Below, piece after piece: positions 1 to 7,805 of a stretch of 22,152 bases of DNA (position 1 is the first letter of the stretch; every line of letters begins with the position of its first letter). The stretch is from contig JOBE01000078.1 of the NCBI GenBank assembly GCA_000717735.1, forward strand, positions 1 to 22,152, written 5' to 3'. This stretch comes from Streptomyces griseoluteus (GTDB lineage: Bacteria > Actinomycetota > Actinomycetes > Streptomycetales > Streptomycetaceae). The notes under the pieces are model-generated. The model saw only the letters and a program-made list of their open reading frames with translations. It did no database searches and had not been told where the DNA came from. The translations under genes and the position numbers were made by a program.

Positions 1-17
1 ATGTGTATAAGAGACAG
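1..17 (+). other. Sequencing adapter remnant (Tn5/Nextera mosaic end)
   Basis: These 17 bases, ATGTGTATAAGAGACAG, equal the last 17 of the 19-bp Tn5 mosaic end used in Nextera libraries. They lie exactly at the window edge. This is untrimmed library adapter, so biological sequence starts at about base 18. The edge is an assembly end, not a plasmid end, and no open reading frame beginning here should be trusted. Confidence 0.93.
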
Positions 18-82
18 CCCCCACTCCCCACACCCCCGTACCAACCGCTGTTCCGAAGAGGACGAGACAGAAAGGCAACTCC

Positions 83-1372
83 GTGGCTCCTGACGCCGCA
101 CACCGACTGGCCGCCCTCGCCGCGCAGGCGTTGGGCACCCCGCTGCCGCTCCGGCTCCGCGCCTGGGACGGCAGCGAGACCGGGCCGCAGGACACCCCCG
201 TCCTGGTCGTCCGCAGCCGCCGCGCCCTGCGCCGTCTGCTGTGGCACCCGGGCGAACTCGGTCTGGCCCGCGCGTGGGTGGCCGGGGAGATCGACGTCGA
301 GGGCGACCTGTACGACGCCCTGGACCGGCTCACCGCCGTCGTCCCGGACGACAGCGGCCGCGACCTGGGCCGCCGTATGGTCCGCGACGGTACGGCCCTG
401 CGGATCGCGGCCGGCCTGATCCGGCTCGCGGGTCCCGGCGTACCGCCGCCGCCCCCGGCAGAGGAGTCCCGGCGCCGGGGCGAGGCGCACACCAAGCGCC
501 GGGACCGGGCGGCCATCAGCCACCACTACGACGTGGGCAACGAGTTCTACGCGCGCGTCCTGGGGCCCTCGATGGTCTACTCGTGCGCCTACTGGGACCG
601 GGCCGACGGCAGCCTCGAGGACGCCCAGTACGCCAAGCTCGACCTCATCTGCCGCAAGCTCGCGCTGCGTCCCGGGCAGCACCTGCTCGACATCGGGTGC
701 GGCTGGGGCTCGCTGGTGCTGCACGCGGCCCAGCACTACGGCGTCCGTGCCACCGGCATCACCATCTCCGTCGAGCAGGCCGATCTGGCCCGGAAGCGGG
801 CGGCCGAGGCGGGTCTGACGGACCGGGTGGAGATCCGCGTCCAGGACTACCGGGACGTCCACGACGGGCCGTACGACGCGATCTCCTCGGTGGGGATGGC
901 CGAGCACGTCGGCCAGGTCCGGTACCGGGAGTACGCGGAGATCCTGCACCGCCTGGTCAAGCCCGGCGGCCGTCTCCTCAACCACCAGATCGCGCGCCGC
1001 CCGCTGGCCGACGAAGCCGGGTACCGGGTGGACGAGTTCATCGACCGGTACGTCTTCCCGGACGGCGAGCTCTCCCCCGTCGGGTCGACCGTCTCCTCCC
1101 TGGAGCAGGCCGGTTTCGAGGTGCGTGACCTGGAGGCCCTGCGCGAGCACTACGCGCTGACGCTGCGGGCGTGGGTGCGGAACCTGGAGGAGCACTTCAC
1201 CGAGGCGGAACGTCTCACCTCGCGGGGCAGGGCCAGGGTCTGGCGCCTGTACATGGCGGCATCGGCCCTGGGCTTCGAGCGCAACAGCATCGGCGTCAAC
1301 CAGGTCCTCGCCGTACGTACGGAGGGTGACGGCGCCTCTTCCATGCCACTCGTGCGAGGTAGTTGGAGCTGA
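83..1372 (+). CDS. Cyclopropane-fatty-acyl-phospholipid synthase family SAM methyltransferase
   Basis: This 429-residue protein belongs to the CFA synthase / mycolic-acid methyltransferase family. Such enzymes use S-adenosylmethionine to methylenate or methylate double bonds of membrane-lipid acyl chains at the cytoplasmic face. The N-terminal part (about 1-130) is the family's helical lipid-side region. The motif HHYDVGNEFY (about 147-156) precedes the Rossmann core. The SAM-binding glycine motif LLDIGCGWG is at about residues 200-209, and a MAEHVG motif follows. The length is normal for the family. The GTG start is preceded by a purine stretch (AGAAAGG). The gene is complete, although it begins only 65 bases after the adapter. 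It stands alone, about 200 bp ahead of the replication operon. The exact product (cyclopropane or methyl-branched lipid) cannot be told from sequence. Confidence 0.88.
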   Translation: MAPDAAHRLAALAAQALGTPLPLRLRAWDGSETGPQDTPVLVVRSRRALRRLLWHPGELGLARAWVAGEIDVEGDLYDALDRLTAVVPDDSGRDLGRRMVRDGTALRIAAGLIRLAGPGVPPPPPAEESRRRGEAHTKRRDRAAISHHYDVGNEFYARVLGPSMVYSCAYWDRADGSLEDAQYAKLDLICRKLALRPGQHLLDIGCGWGSLVLHAAQHYGVRATGITISVEQADLARKRAAEAGLTDRVEIRVQDYRDVHDGPYDAISSVGMAEHVGQVRYREYAEILHRLVKPGGRLLNHQIARRPLADEAGYRVDEFIDRYVFPDGELSPVGSTVSSLEQAGFEVRDLEALREHYALTLRAWVRNLEEHFTEAERLTSRGRARVWRLYMAASALGFERNSIGVNQVLAVRTEGDGASSMPLVRGSWS

Positions 1373-1572
1373 CCTGACACATCCGGCCTCCCCGTCGGGG
1401 CATCGGCCGGGCCGCCGGGTGGACCCGGCCTTCCCCCCGCTCGTCGGGTCCATCCGGCCTTTCGCGGCCCGTAGTTTCCGCAGGGGCTCACGGGATTCCG
1501 TCCCGGCCTCCGCTAACCTACTCGAAGCATGTTTTGACTTTGAGTCGCTTCGGTCGCTGAGAGGAACTCCGC
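1373..1572. promoter_or_regulatory. Leader of the replication operon with two iterons
   Basis: The left part holds short GC-rich hairpins, such as CCCCGTCGGGG just after the methyltransferase stop, which could terminate that gene. The right part is more AT-rich (GTTTTGACTTTGAG) and probably holds the promoter. Two iteron copies, AGTCGCT (1543-1549) and GGTCGCT (1552-1558), are 9 bp apart and end next to the GAGAGGA ribosome-binding site. The same motif recurs many times downstream of the operon at the putative origin. A replication protein bound here could repress its own operon; that is inference. Confidence 0.55.
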
Positions 1573-2793
1573 ATGACCCCTGACCTGGGGAAATCCACCA
1601 GCGACTCAAGCCTGCTCGCTCAGCCCGGCCCCCACGCGGACCGCCACGCCACCCGCCGGGCCACTCACCACGCCGAACACGCCGGGCATGTCGACCGCGC
1701 CGAACACGCCGATCGCCCGGGCGTTCACCGCGCCGACCACCCCGGTACTCCTCTGGAGATCGCCCTGTGGTGCGCCGGCCAGGGATGGCCCGTGCATCCT
1801 CTCGCACCCCGCCGCAAGACACCCAGCGCGAATTGTCGGCAGTGTCAGGTCCGGAGCCACAGTCCGCAGGACTGCCCCTGCATCCCCTCCGGCCGCTGGT
1901 GCCACGGCTTCCACGCGGCGACCACCGACCCCGCCCGCATCGAGAGGTGGTGGGGTCAGCAGCCCGGTTTCGGCGTGGGCGTGGCCTGCGGCGGCGCGGG
2001 CCTCGTCGTCATCGACGTGGACGCCCACGAGGCCCTGCCACCGCAGCGGGAGCGGCTCCTGCCGGGCATCCCCATCCCCCCGTCCGTCTCCCTCAACGGG
2101 CTGCGCCACGGGTACCACAGCCTCGCCCTCCTCGCGGCGCTGCGCGGCCAGCCCGACCCTGCGGAGGACACGACCACCCTGCGGGTCCGCACGCCCTCCG
2201 GCGGCATGCACGTCTGGTACGCGGCCGAGCCCGGGCAGGCGTGGCAGTGCTCGGCCGGGTCCAGCCCCTCGCGGGCCCTGGCCTGGCAGGTCGACGTCCG
2301 CGCGCACGGCGGCTACATCATCGCCCCAGGCACCACCACCGACGCGGGGACGTACACGGCGGTGGGCAGCGCCCGCCGCCCCGCCCCGCTGCCGTCCTGG
2401 CTGGCTCTGGAACTGGCCCGCACCGGGCACCTGCCCGCACCGCCGGCCCAGCGCACCGGCTCCCCCGTCCCGCAGCGCGCCCGCGCCGCGGTCATCGCGG
2501 CGGGCGGCGGCCGGGCCGTCGCGGGACGCACCCTCGCCACGGTCCTGGCCGCGGTGTCCGGCTGCGCGTCCGTCCCCGAGGGGGCCGCCTTCAGCGACAA
2601 ACTCAACCGGGCCGCCTACACCGCGGGCGGGCTGGTGAGCGCCGGTCATCTGACCGCCGCCGCCGCCGAGTCCGCGCTGCTCGCCGCCGCCCTCCACGCC
2701 CGCCCCACGCAAGAACGAAGGGCCCTGCAGATCATCCGCAGCGGAATGAGCGCCGGCCAACAGCGTCCTCTCATGCCGGGAGACCATTCGTGA
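1573..2793 (+). CDS. Bifunctional DNA primase/polymerase (Prim-Pol, AEP superfamily), replication initiation
   Basis: This 406-residue protein has a Prim-Pol domain of the archaeo-eukaryotic primase superfamily, the type that makes primers and extends DNA on plasmids and phages. The domain starts at about residue 60 (LEIALWCAGQGWPVHPL). It carries the metal-binding motif VIDVDAHE (D148, D150) and the nucleotide-binding motif TPSGGMHVWY, followed by DVRAHGGYIIAPGT. Between them is a Cys/His cluster (CRQCQ...DCPC...RWCHG, about 90-115) that looks like a zinc-binding insert. Residues 20-57 are unusually histidine-rich. The C-terminal part (about 300-395) is Ala-rich and helical. The ATG has a good GAGAGGA ribosome-binding site. 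The stop overlaps the helicase start (GTGA), so the two are translationally coupled and probably work as one replisome. Confidence 0.88.
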   Translation: MTPDLGKSTSDSSLLAQPGPHADRHATRRATHHAEHAGHVDRAEHADRPGVHRADHPGTPLEIALWCAGQGWPVHPLAPRRKTPSANCRQCQVRSHSPQDCPCIPSGRWCHGFHAATTDPARIERWWGQQPGFGVGVACGGAGLVVIDVDAHEALPPQRERLLPGIPIPPSVSLNGLRHGYHSLALLAALRGQPDPAEDTTTLRVRTPSGGMHVWYAAEPGQAWQCSAGSSPSRALAWQVDVRAHGGYIIAPGTTTDAGTYTAVGSARRPAPLPSWLALELARTGHLPAPPAQRTGSPVPQRARAAVIAAGGGRAVAGRTLATVLAAVSGCASVPEGAAFSDKLNRAAYTAGGLVSAGHLTAAAAESALLAAALHARPTQERRALQIIRSGMSAGQQRPLMPGDHS

Positions 2794-4304
2794 CCCGAGT
2801 ACCCGAGCCCCAGGAGGAGTTGTTCGACCCGGCGGAGATCGCCCGGCAGATCCTGCGCTCGACCCCGCACCCCGCCGTACCGGCCCAGGCGCCGACCACC
2901 ACCGTGCCGCCGCACGCGACCGAGCACGGCCTGCTCCCCGACAGCCTCAGCGACCGGGGCAACGCGAAGCTGTTCGTCACCCTGTACGGCCGGGACTTCC
3001 GGCACGTCCCGGGCATCGGCTGGTACCGCTGGTCCGGCTACCGCTGGGCCCTGGACGAGGACGACACCGTGGTGTGGGCGGCCGGCGAGATGGCCGAGTC
3101 CCTCGCGGAGAACGACCCGAGCGGCCGGTGCAGCACGGCGGAGCTCCGCCGCCACCAGCGCCGGGCCCTGTCCACGTCCGGCATGAAGGCGATGCTGCTC
3201 CAGGCGAAGGCCGCCCCCGGCATGGTGCTCAACGCGGCGCGCCTGGACGCCGACCCGTACGCCCTGTGCACGCCCAACGGGGTGGTCGACCTGGCCACCG
3301 GGCAGCTGTCGGCGCCGGACCCGGAGAAGCACTTCCATTCGCGGGCGACGAGCGTCTCCGCCCGCGCGATGTCGACGCCGCGCTGGGACCGGTTCCTCAC
3401 CGACACCTTCGGCGACGACGAGGACGGCCGGGCGCTCATCGACTTCCTGCACGAGCTCCTGGGGTACTCGATCACCGGGGACGTCGGCGCCCAGATCATG
3501 CCGTTCCTGTACGGGCAGGGGAAGAACGGCAAGAGCGTCCTCCTCGACGTGATGGTCAAGCTCCTCGGGGACTACGCGGACGCCGCTCCCCCGGGATTCC
3601 TGATGGCCCGTCCCTTCGAGGGGCACCCCACGGACCTGGCCGAGCTCCACGGCCGCCGCATCATCGTGTGCTCCGAGCTGAAGCCGGGCGACCGGTTCGA
3701 CGAGGCCCGGGTGAAGCTGCTCACCGGTGGCGACCGGATCAAGGCCCGCCGGATGCGGCAGGACTTCTTCAGCTTCACCCCGACCCACAAACTGTGGCTG
3801 CTCGGCAACCACCGTCCCGAGGTCGGCACCGGCGGGTACGCGTTCTGGCGCCGTATGAAGCTGATCCCGTTCGAGCGGGTCGTCGCGGCGGACCGGCAGA
3901 TCGACAACCTCGCGGACGTCCTCGTGACGGAGGAGGGCCCCGGCATCCTCCACTGGCTCATCGCCGGCGCCCGCCGCTACCTGAGCGGCCCCCGCGACCT
4001 GACAGGCCCGCAACAGGTCCGTACCGCGACGACCGCCTACGCCGAGACCGAGGACCACACCGGACGCTTCCTGGGCGAGTGCTGCACACTGGATCCCGCC
4101 ATGCGGGCGGAACAGAGCCAGCTGTACAGCAGCTATACCGGGTGGTGCCGTCTGGAAGGAGCCAACCCGGTGTCGTCCAGGGCCTTCGCCGCCCGGGTAC
4201 GTGAAACCATCGGCATCAGCACGCCCAAGCAGATGATCCTGTCGAACCAGCGGAAGTTCTACCCGGGCATCGGACTCAACGCCGAAATGGGAGAGACGGT
4301 ATGA
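2790..4304 (+). CDS. Plasmid/phage replicative helicase, D5/P4-type SF3 primase-helicase
   Basis: This 504-residue protein has a D5-like N-terminal domain (about 60-220) followed by a superfamily 3 helicase core. The Walker A motif is GQGKNGKS at 242-249. An acidic segment (IIVCSELKPGDRFDEARVKLLTGGD) supplies Walker B and the following motif. LWLLGNHRPEV, starting at about 335, is SF3 motif C with its conserved Asn. A C-terminal segment after about 415 resembles the small winged-helix region of phage P4-type proteins. The protein should unwind plasmid DNA next to the Prim-Pol encoded upstream. The GTG start at 2790 is chosen because it overlaps the previous stop by four bases; the frame stays open further upstream, but that stretch is inside the Prim-Pol gene. 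Confidence 0.9.
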   Translation: MTRVPEPQEELFDPAEIARQILRSTPHPAVPAQAPTTTVPPHATEHGLLPDSLSDRGNAKLFVTLYGRDFRHVPGIGWYRWSGYRWALDEDDTVVWAAGEMAESLAENDPSGRCSTAELRRHQRRALSTSGMKAMLLQAKAAPGMVLNAARLDADPYALCTPNGVVDLATGQLSAPDPEKHFHSRATSVSARAMSTPRWDRFLTDTFGDDEDGRALIDFLHELLGYSITGDVGAQIMPFLYGQGKNGKSVLLDVMVKLLGDYADAAPPGFLMARPFEGHPTDLAELHGRRIIVCSELKPGDRFDEARVKLLTGGDRIKARRMRQDFFSFTPTHKLWLLGNHRPEVGTGGYAFWRRMKLIPFERVVAADRQIDNLADVLVTEEGPGILHWLIAGARRYLSGPRDLTGPQQVRTATTAYAETEDHTGRFLGECCTLDPAMRAEQSQLYSSYTGWCRLEGANPVSSRAFAARVRETIGISTPKQMILSNQRKFYPGIGLNAEMGETV

Positions 4305-4705
4305 GCGCGCTCATCGAGCCCGAGCAGCTCAGCTCCGAGACGGAACTCGTGTGGCTGGAGGACATCGAGCCGCTCGACTACGTCCGGCAGACCCTGGACC
4401 GGCTGCCGACCCGCCGGGGCAAGCCCGCCTACCACCGGGCGGGCCGGATGGTCGGCTACGCGATCCTCGGCCCGAAGGCCCGCTCCTCGCGCGCGTCGGG
4501 CACCTTCGTGCGCCGGGTGTTCTGGCTGCTCCCCCACGACCGTGACGGGCAGCCCGCGGGCCTGTACGCGTCCGGCGCGCCCTCCGAGGCCGTCGACCCG
4601 CGCACGGTGGCTCCCGGCATCAAGGGCTACAAGACCCAGCGCTCCGAGGGCGGCCCGGAGTCGGCGGCCATGCGGGAACTCGGCATGATCCTGCCGGAAG
4701 CCTGA
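4301..4705 (+). CDS. Small DUF6009-like protein of the replication operon
   Basis: This 134-residue protein starts in an ATGA overlap with the helicase stop, so it is the third coupled gene of the operon. It has no signal peptide or membrane segment. Conserved-looking stretches are VWLEDIEPLDYVRQTLDR, AYHRAGRMVGYAILG, GTFVRRVFWLLPHDRDG, and EAVDPRTVAPGIKGYKT. From memory this matches the actinobacterial DUF6009 family, whose function is unknown. Its place behind Prim-Pol and helicase suggests an accessory role in replication or copy control; this is inference from position only. Confidence 0.72.
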   Translation: MSALIEPEQLSSETELVWLEDIEPLDYVRQTLDRLPTRRGKPAYHRAGRMVGYAILGPKARSSRASGTFVRRVFWLLPHDRDGQPAGLYASGAPSEAVDPRTVAPGIKGYKTQRSEGGPESAAMRELGMILPEA

Positions 4706-5115
4706 GCAGCTCCCCCACTCCCCGGGACAGGCGACAGCGACTGTTCGGTCGCTGTCGCCTGCCCGCTTTCCCTCGGTCGCTGGGGTCGATCCCGCTGCCG
4801 ACGCCCCAGCGACCGAAGAATCCAGCGCCGCAGCGACTGAGTTTTCGTTGAGTCGCTTTCACGAAACCCCAGGTCAGGGGCGCGTAGCTCCCCCCAGAGC
4901 GACCCAAGCGACTCAAGCTCGGACTTTATAAGGACATTCGCGTGCGCGTGTGCGCGTCATAGATAGAAGCCTTCAGTCGCTTCAGTCGCTGTTTGGCTTT
5001 CCTGAACCCTCCTGACCTGCACGTTCATCCGAGCGACCCAAAAGCGACCGAAACTCCCCCAGTAGCTGTTCTTCGGTCTCATCCACCCAGGCCCACCCCT
5101 TCCGGTCGCTGGAGA
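4706..5115. repeat. Putative replication origin: iteron cluster of AGTCGCT / GGTCGCT motifs
   Basis: At least 13 copies of (A/G)GTCGCT or its complement occur here, starting at 4736, 4747, 4776, 4808, 4832, 4851, 4898, 4907, 4975, 4984, 5032, 5043 and 5104. Several are paired 9 bp or 11 bp apart. Some form long inverted repeats: 14-bp arms at 4728-4741/4748-4761 and 12-bp arms at 4774-4785/4804-4815. An AT-rich spot (GGACTTTATAAGGACATT, 4921-4938), unusual in this GC-rich DNA, lies between clusters and could be the unwinding element. Iterons next to replication genes are typical of plasmid origins. The identity of the binding protein is not known. Confidence 0.72.
4728..4761 (+). terminator. 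Inverted repeat after replication operon (terminator and/or iteron pair)
   Basis: Perfect 14-base arms (CAGGCGACAGCGAC and its complement) flank a 6-base loop (TGTTCG), 22 bases after the DUF6009-like stop. The position and stability suit a transcription terminator. Each arm also contains an iteron, so the structure may serve replication too. Confidence 0.55.
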
Positions 5116-5264
5116 ACCCGGCGACCGGCCGTACACCAAACGGTGCAGCCGGCCGGACGAGGACACCATCCGGTGTACGACCGGATGTCTGCATCGGGTC
5201 GACGCGACCACTCCCCCGCCCTCCGTAGGTTCTGGACCACCGCAAGGACACGGAGGAGAACGAC
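5116..5264 (+). promoter_or_regulatory. Promoter region of the DUF998-like gene with nested inverted repeats
   Basis: CGTACACC (5129-5136) pairs with GGTGTACG (5172-5179), and CATCCGG (5167-5173) pairs with CCGGATG (5181-5187). These overlapping arms look like regulator-binding sites. A strong ribosome-binding site (GGAGGA) lies just before the ATG at 5265. No promoter box is obvious. Confidence 0.35.
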
Positions 5265-5954
5265 ATGACGGCGACGACCACGGACCCGGCAGCGAGACCA
5301 CGGACCCGGCTCACCAAGCGCACCAAGCCAGCCCCGATCACCCTGCTCGCCACCGGGGCGCTCGCACTGGCCGCGCTGGAGATGCTGAACCCGGCGTACG
5401 ACCTGGTGAGCGAGACCCTCAGCCGCTACGTACACGGCAGGGCCGGCTGGCTGCTCCCGGCGGGACTGACGGCCGTCGGCGCCGCCTCCGCCGTTCTCGC
5501 GATACGGCTCGGCGCAGGGTTCCGGCGTACGGGCAGGGCAGCGCTCCTCGTATGGGCGGCCGGCATCCTCATCGCCGCTCTCTTCCCCGCGGACCCGCCC
5601 GGCCACTGGAGCCGCCCCTCCCCCTCCGAACTCGTCCACGGCAACGCCGCCTTCCTCGCCTTCGCCGCGCTGCCGACCGCCGCCGTACTGCTCCACGGGA
5701 CACTCGCCTCTCGGCGGCCAGACCTGCGTAAGGCCCTGACCACCCTCACCGCGGTCTCGGTCACGGCCACGGCGGCGCTCGCGGTCTTCCTGGTCGACGT
5801 GATGGACGGCGGCCCGTCGCTGGGACTGGGAGGCGCCCCCACACTCGTCGGCCTCGTCGAACGCCTGGTGATCAGCGCAGACTTCGCATGGATCGCGCTC
5901 GCCGCAGTGGCGGCCGGCCCCCGCCGGGAGCGGGGACGGTCCCGCCGTGCATGA
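5265..5954 (+). CDS. DUF998-family integral membrane protein
   Basis: This 229-residue protein has a short basic N-terminus (residues 1-25) and about six hydrophobic segments. Family-like features are the first helix followed by the polar stretch NPAYDLVSETLSRYVHG, the FPADPPGHWSRPSPSELVHGNAAF loop and the later helices. DUF998 proteins are membrane proteins of unknown biochemical role. The ATG follows a clear GGAGGA site at normal distance. Its stop falls just before the downstream kinase start, so it is probably co-transcribed with the two-component pair and may be its membrane partner; that link is inference. Confidence 0.78.
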   Translation: MTATTTDPAARPRTRLTKRTKPAPITLLATGALALAALEMLNPAYDLVSETLSRYVHGRAGWLLPAGLTAVGAASAVLAIRLGAGFRRTGRAALLVWAAGILIAALFPADPPGHWSRPSPSELVHGNAAFLAFAALPTAAVLLHGTLASRRPDLRKALTTLTAVSVTATAALAVFLVDVMDGGPSLGLGGAPTLVGLVERLVISADFAWIALAAVAAGPRRERGRSRRA

Positions 5955-5961
5955 TCGCCGC

Positions 5962-7143
5962 ATGGACCGACCCGCCGCTGCCGACCCCGGTACGGTCCGG
6001 CCCGTCGACTGGCTCCTCGCGGCCGTCACCGCCGTCGCCGTCCTGGCAGGCACCGCCCGGCTCGGCGGCCGACTGGACGTCGCCGGAGCGCTGCCGCTCG
6101 CCCTGTGGCTGGGCCTGCTCCTCCTGGCACGCCGCCGCTGGCCGCTCGCCGTGCTGTTCCTGAGCGTGCAGGCGGTCCTCGTGTTCCGTACCTCCGGACT
6201 CACCGACGCCGGCTGGGTGTGGCCGGTCTCGGCCGCGTACGCCACCCTGGCCGCCGACGACCGCCCCGGACGACGCCCCGGCCTCCCGTGGGCGGCCGGG
6301 ATCGGCCTGACGGAACTCGCCTTCGCCGCGAACCGGGAGATGACGGTCGGCGGCACTCCCCCGCGCGAGGTCCTCGGATCCCTGGGCACCGAGGCGCTGT
6401 GGCTGGCGGTGCTCCTCGCCGCCGCGACCGCCTACCGCAACCGCCTCCGCTGGCGCACCGAACTCGACGAACGCCTGCTGCGGGCCGCGCGGGAACGGGA
6501 CCTGGAAGCCGGCCGGCGGATCGCGGAAGCCCGCCTCGACATCGCCCGCGAACTGCACGACGTCGTCGGGCACACCCTCACCGTCGTCGGCATCCAGCTC
6601 CGGGTCGCGGTCGAGGCACTGGACGACTCACCGGAGGAGGCACGGGCCGCGCTCGCCGACGCCCAGCGGGTCCGCACCGAGGCCGTACGGGACCTCCGGG
6701 CGCTCGTCCACGTGCTGCGCGCACCGGGGGACGCGCCGGAAGAGCCGGCGGCGGGAGTCCCCGAGGTCGCGGCGCTCGTCGACCGGATGCGGTCGACGGA
6801 GCTGGACATCGGGTGGGAGACGTCCGGCGACCTCGGCGCCGTTCCCGCACCGGTCTCCCTCGCCGTCCACCGGATCGTTCAGGAGTCCCTCACCAACACG
6901 GTCCGCCATGCCGGGGCGTCACGTGCCGACGTGTCCGTCCGGTACGGCGACGGGCGGGTGGACGTGAGCGTCACCGACGACGGCCGGACCCCGCCGGAGA
7001 CACCGGGGACGGCCGGGCACGGGGTGCGAGGGATGGGCGAGCGGGTCCGCGCGCTCGGCGGAGACTTCTCCGCCGGACCGCGCGACGAGGACCACGGGTG
7101 GGTCGTACGGGCCGTCATCCCTGTGCCAGGCTTCCCGGCATGA
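5962..7143 (+). CDS. Sensor histidine kinase, NarL/HPK7 type (HisKA_3)
   Basis: This 393-residue protein has about five membrane helices in residues 15-155, then a coiled region and the dimerisation/phosphoacceptor box AREL-HDVVGHT with the phosphorylated His at 199. An HATPase_c domain follows: N box ESLTNTVRHA, G1 box VTDDGR and G2 box GHGVRGMGERV. It should autophosphorylate and pass the phosphate to the response regulator encoded by the overlapping next gene (ATGA). The start is uncertain. The ATG at 5962 has a -10-like CATGAT six bases upstream, which would suit leaderless expression. The GTG at 5947 would overlap the upstream gene and has a weak GGGGACGG site. The signal is unknown. Confidence 0.88.
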   Translation: MDRPAAADPGTVRPVDWLLAAVTAVAVLAGTARLGGRLDVAGALPLALWLGLLLLARRRWPLAVLFLSVQAVLVFRTSGLTDAGWVWPVSAAYATLAADDRPGRRPGLPWAAGIGLTELAFAANREMTVGGTPPREVLGSLGTEALWLAVLLAAATAYRNRLRWRTELDERLLRAARERDLEAGRRIAEARLDIARELHDVVGHTLTVVGIQLRVAVEALDDSPEEARAALADAQRVRTEAVRDLRALVHVLRAPGDAPEEPAAGVPEVAALVDRMRSTELDIGWETSGDLGAVPAPVSLAVHRIVQESLTNTVRHAGASRADVSVRYGDGRVDVSVTDDGRTPPETPGTAGHGVRGMGERVRALGGDFSAGPRDEDHGWVVRAVIPVPGFPA

Positions 7144-7805
7144 CGATCAAGGTGCTCCTCGCCGACGACCAGGCCCTGGTACGGGCCGGATTCAGCAGCC
7201 TCCTCGCCCGGGCCGAGGACATCGAGGTCGTCGGCGAGGCGGGCACGGGCGACGAGGCCGTCCGTACGGCCAGGACCGTACGCCCCGACGTCGTCCTCAT
7301 GGATATCCGCATGCCCGGCACGGACGGCCTCACCGCCACCCGGACGATCACCGAGGACCCCGGCCTGACGGGCTGCCGGGTCATCGTCCTCACCACCTTC
7401 GAGACCGACGAGTACGTCTTCGCGGCCCTGAGCGCCGGCGCGAGCGGCTTCCTCACCAAGGAGATCGAACCGGACGGACTGCGCCAGGCCGTCCGGTCGG
7501 TGGCGGCCGGCGATGCCCTGCTCTCGCCGGGCGCGACCCGGCGGGTGATCGAGCAGTTCGCGCACCGCCCTGCGGCCCCCGCCGACACTGCCGAACGGCT
7601 CGCGGTGCTCACCGCCCGGGAACGCGAGGTGACCCGCCTGATCGCGACCGGCCTGTCCAACACCCAGATCGCCGCACAGCTCTTCATCAGCCCGCTCACC
7701 GCCAAGACCCACGTCACCCGCGCGATCGCGAAGCTCGGCGTCCGCGACCGCGCCCAACTGGTGATCCTCGCCTACGAGACGGGCCTGATCCGCGCCGCCG
7801 GCTAG
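7140..7805 (+). CDS. Response regulator, NarL/LuxR family
   Basis: This 221-residue protein has an N-terminal receiver domain with acidic pocket D9-D10, phosphoacceptor D55 in VVLMDIRMPG, the TTF switch segment and the conserved Lys in FLTKE. A C-terminal LuxR-type helix-turn-helix follows (LTAREREVTRLIATGLSNTQIAAQL...SPLTAKTHV). It is the partner of the overlapping upstream kinase and should be a DNA-binding transcription factor. Its stop codon shares the four bases CTAG with the stop of the convergent parB, so there is no intergenic space or terminator between them. Confidence 0.92.
   Translation: MTIKVLLADDQALVRAGFSSLLARAEDIEVVGEAGTGDEAVRTARTVRPDVVLMDIRMPGTDGLTATRTITEDPGLTGCRVIVLTTFETDEYVFAALSAGASGFLTKEIEPDGLRQAVRSVAAGDALLSPGATRRVIEQFAHRPAAPADTAERLAVLTAREREVTRLIATGLSNTQIAAQLFISPLTAKTHVTRAIAKLGVRDRAQLVILAYETGLIRAAG

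Noticed and set aside
3..419. Open frame starting in the adapter
   Set aside because: Its start lies in library adapter sequence and the rest is an out-of-frame shadow of the methyltransferase gene.
1767..2789. Upstream extension of the helicase frame
   Set aside because: The stretch overlaps the Prim-Pol gene, reads as Arg/Pro-rich shadow sequence and has no family-like motif. The GTG at 2790 has a coupled stop/start.
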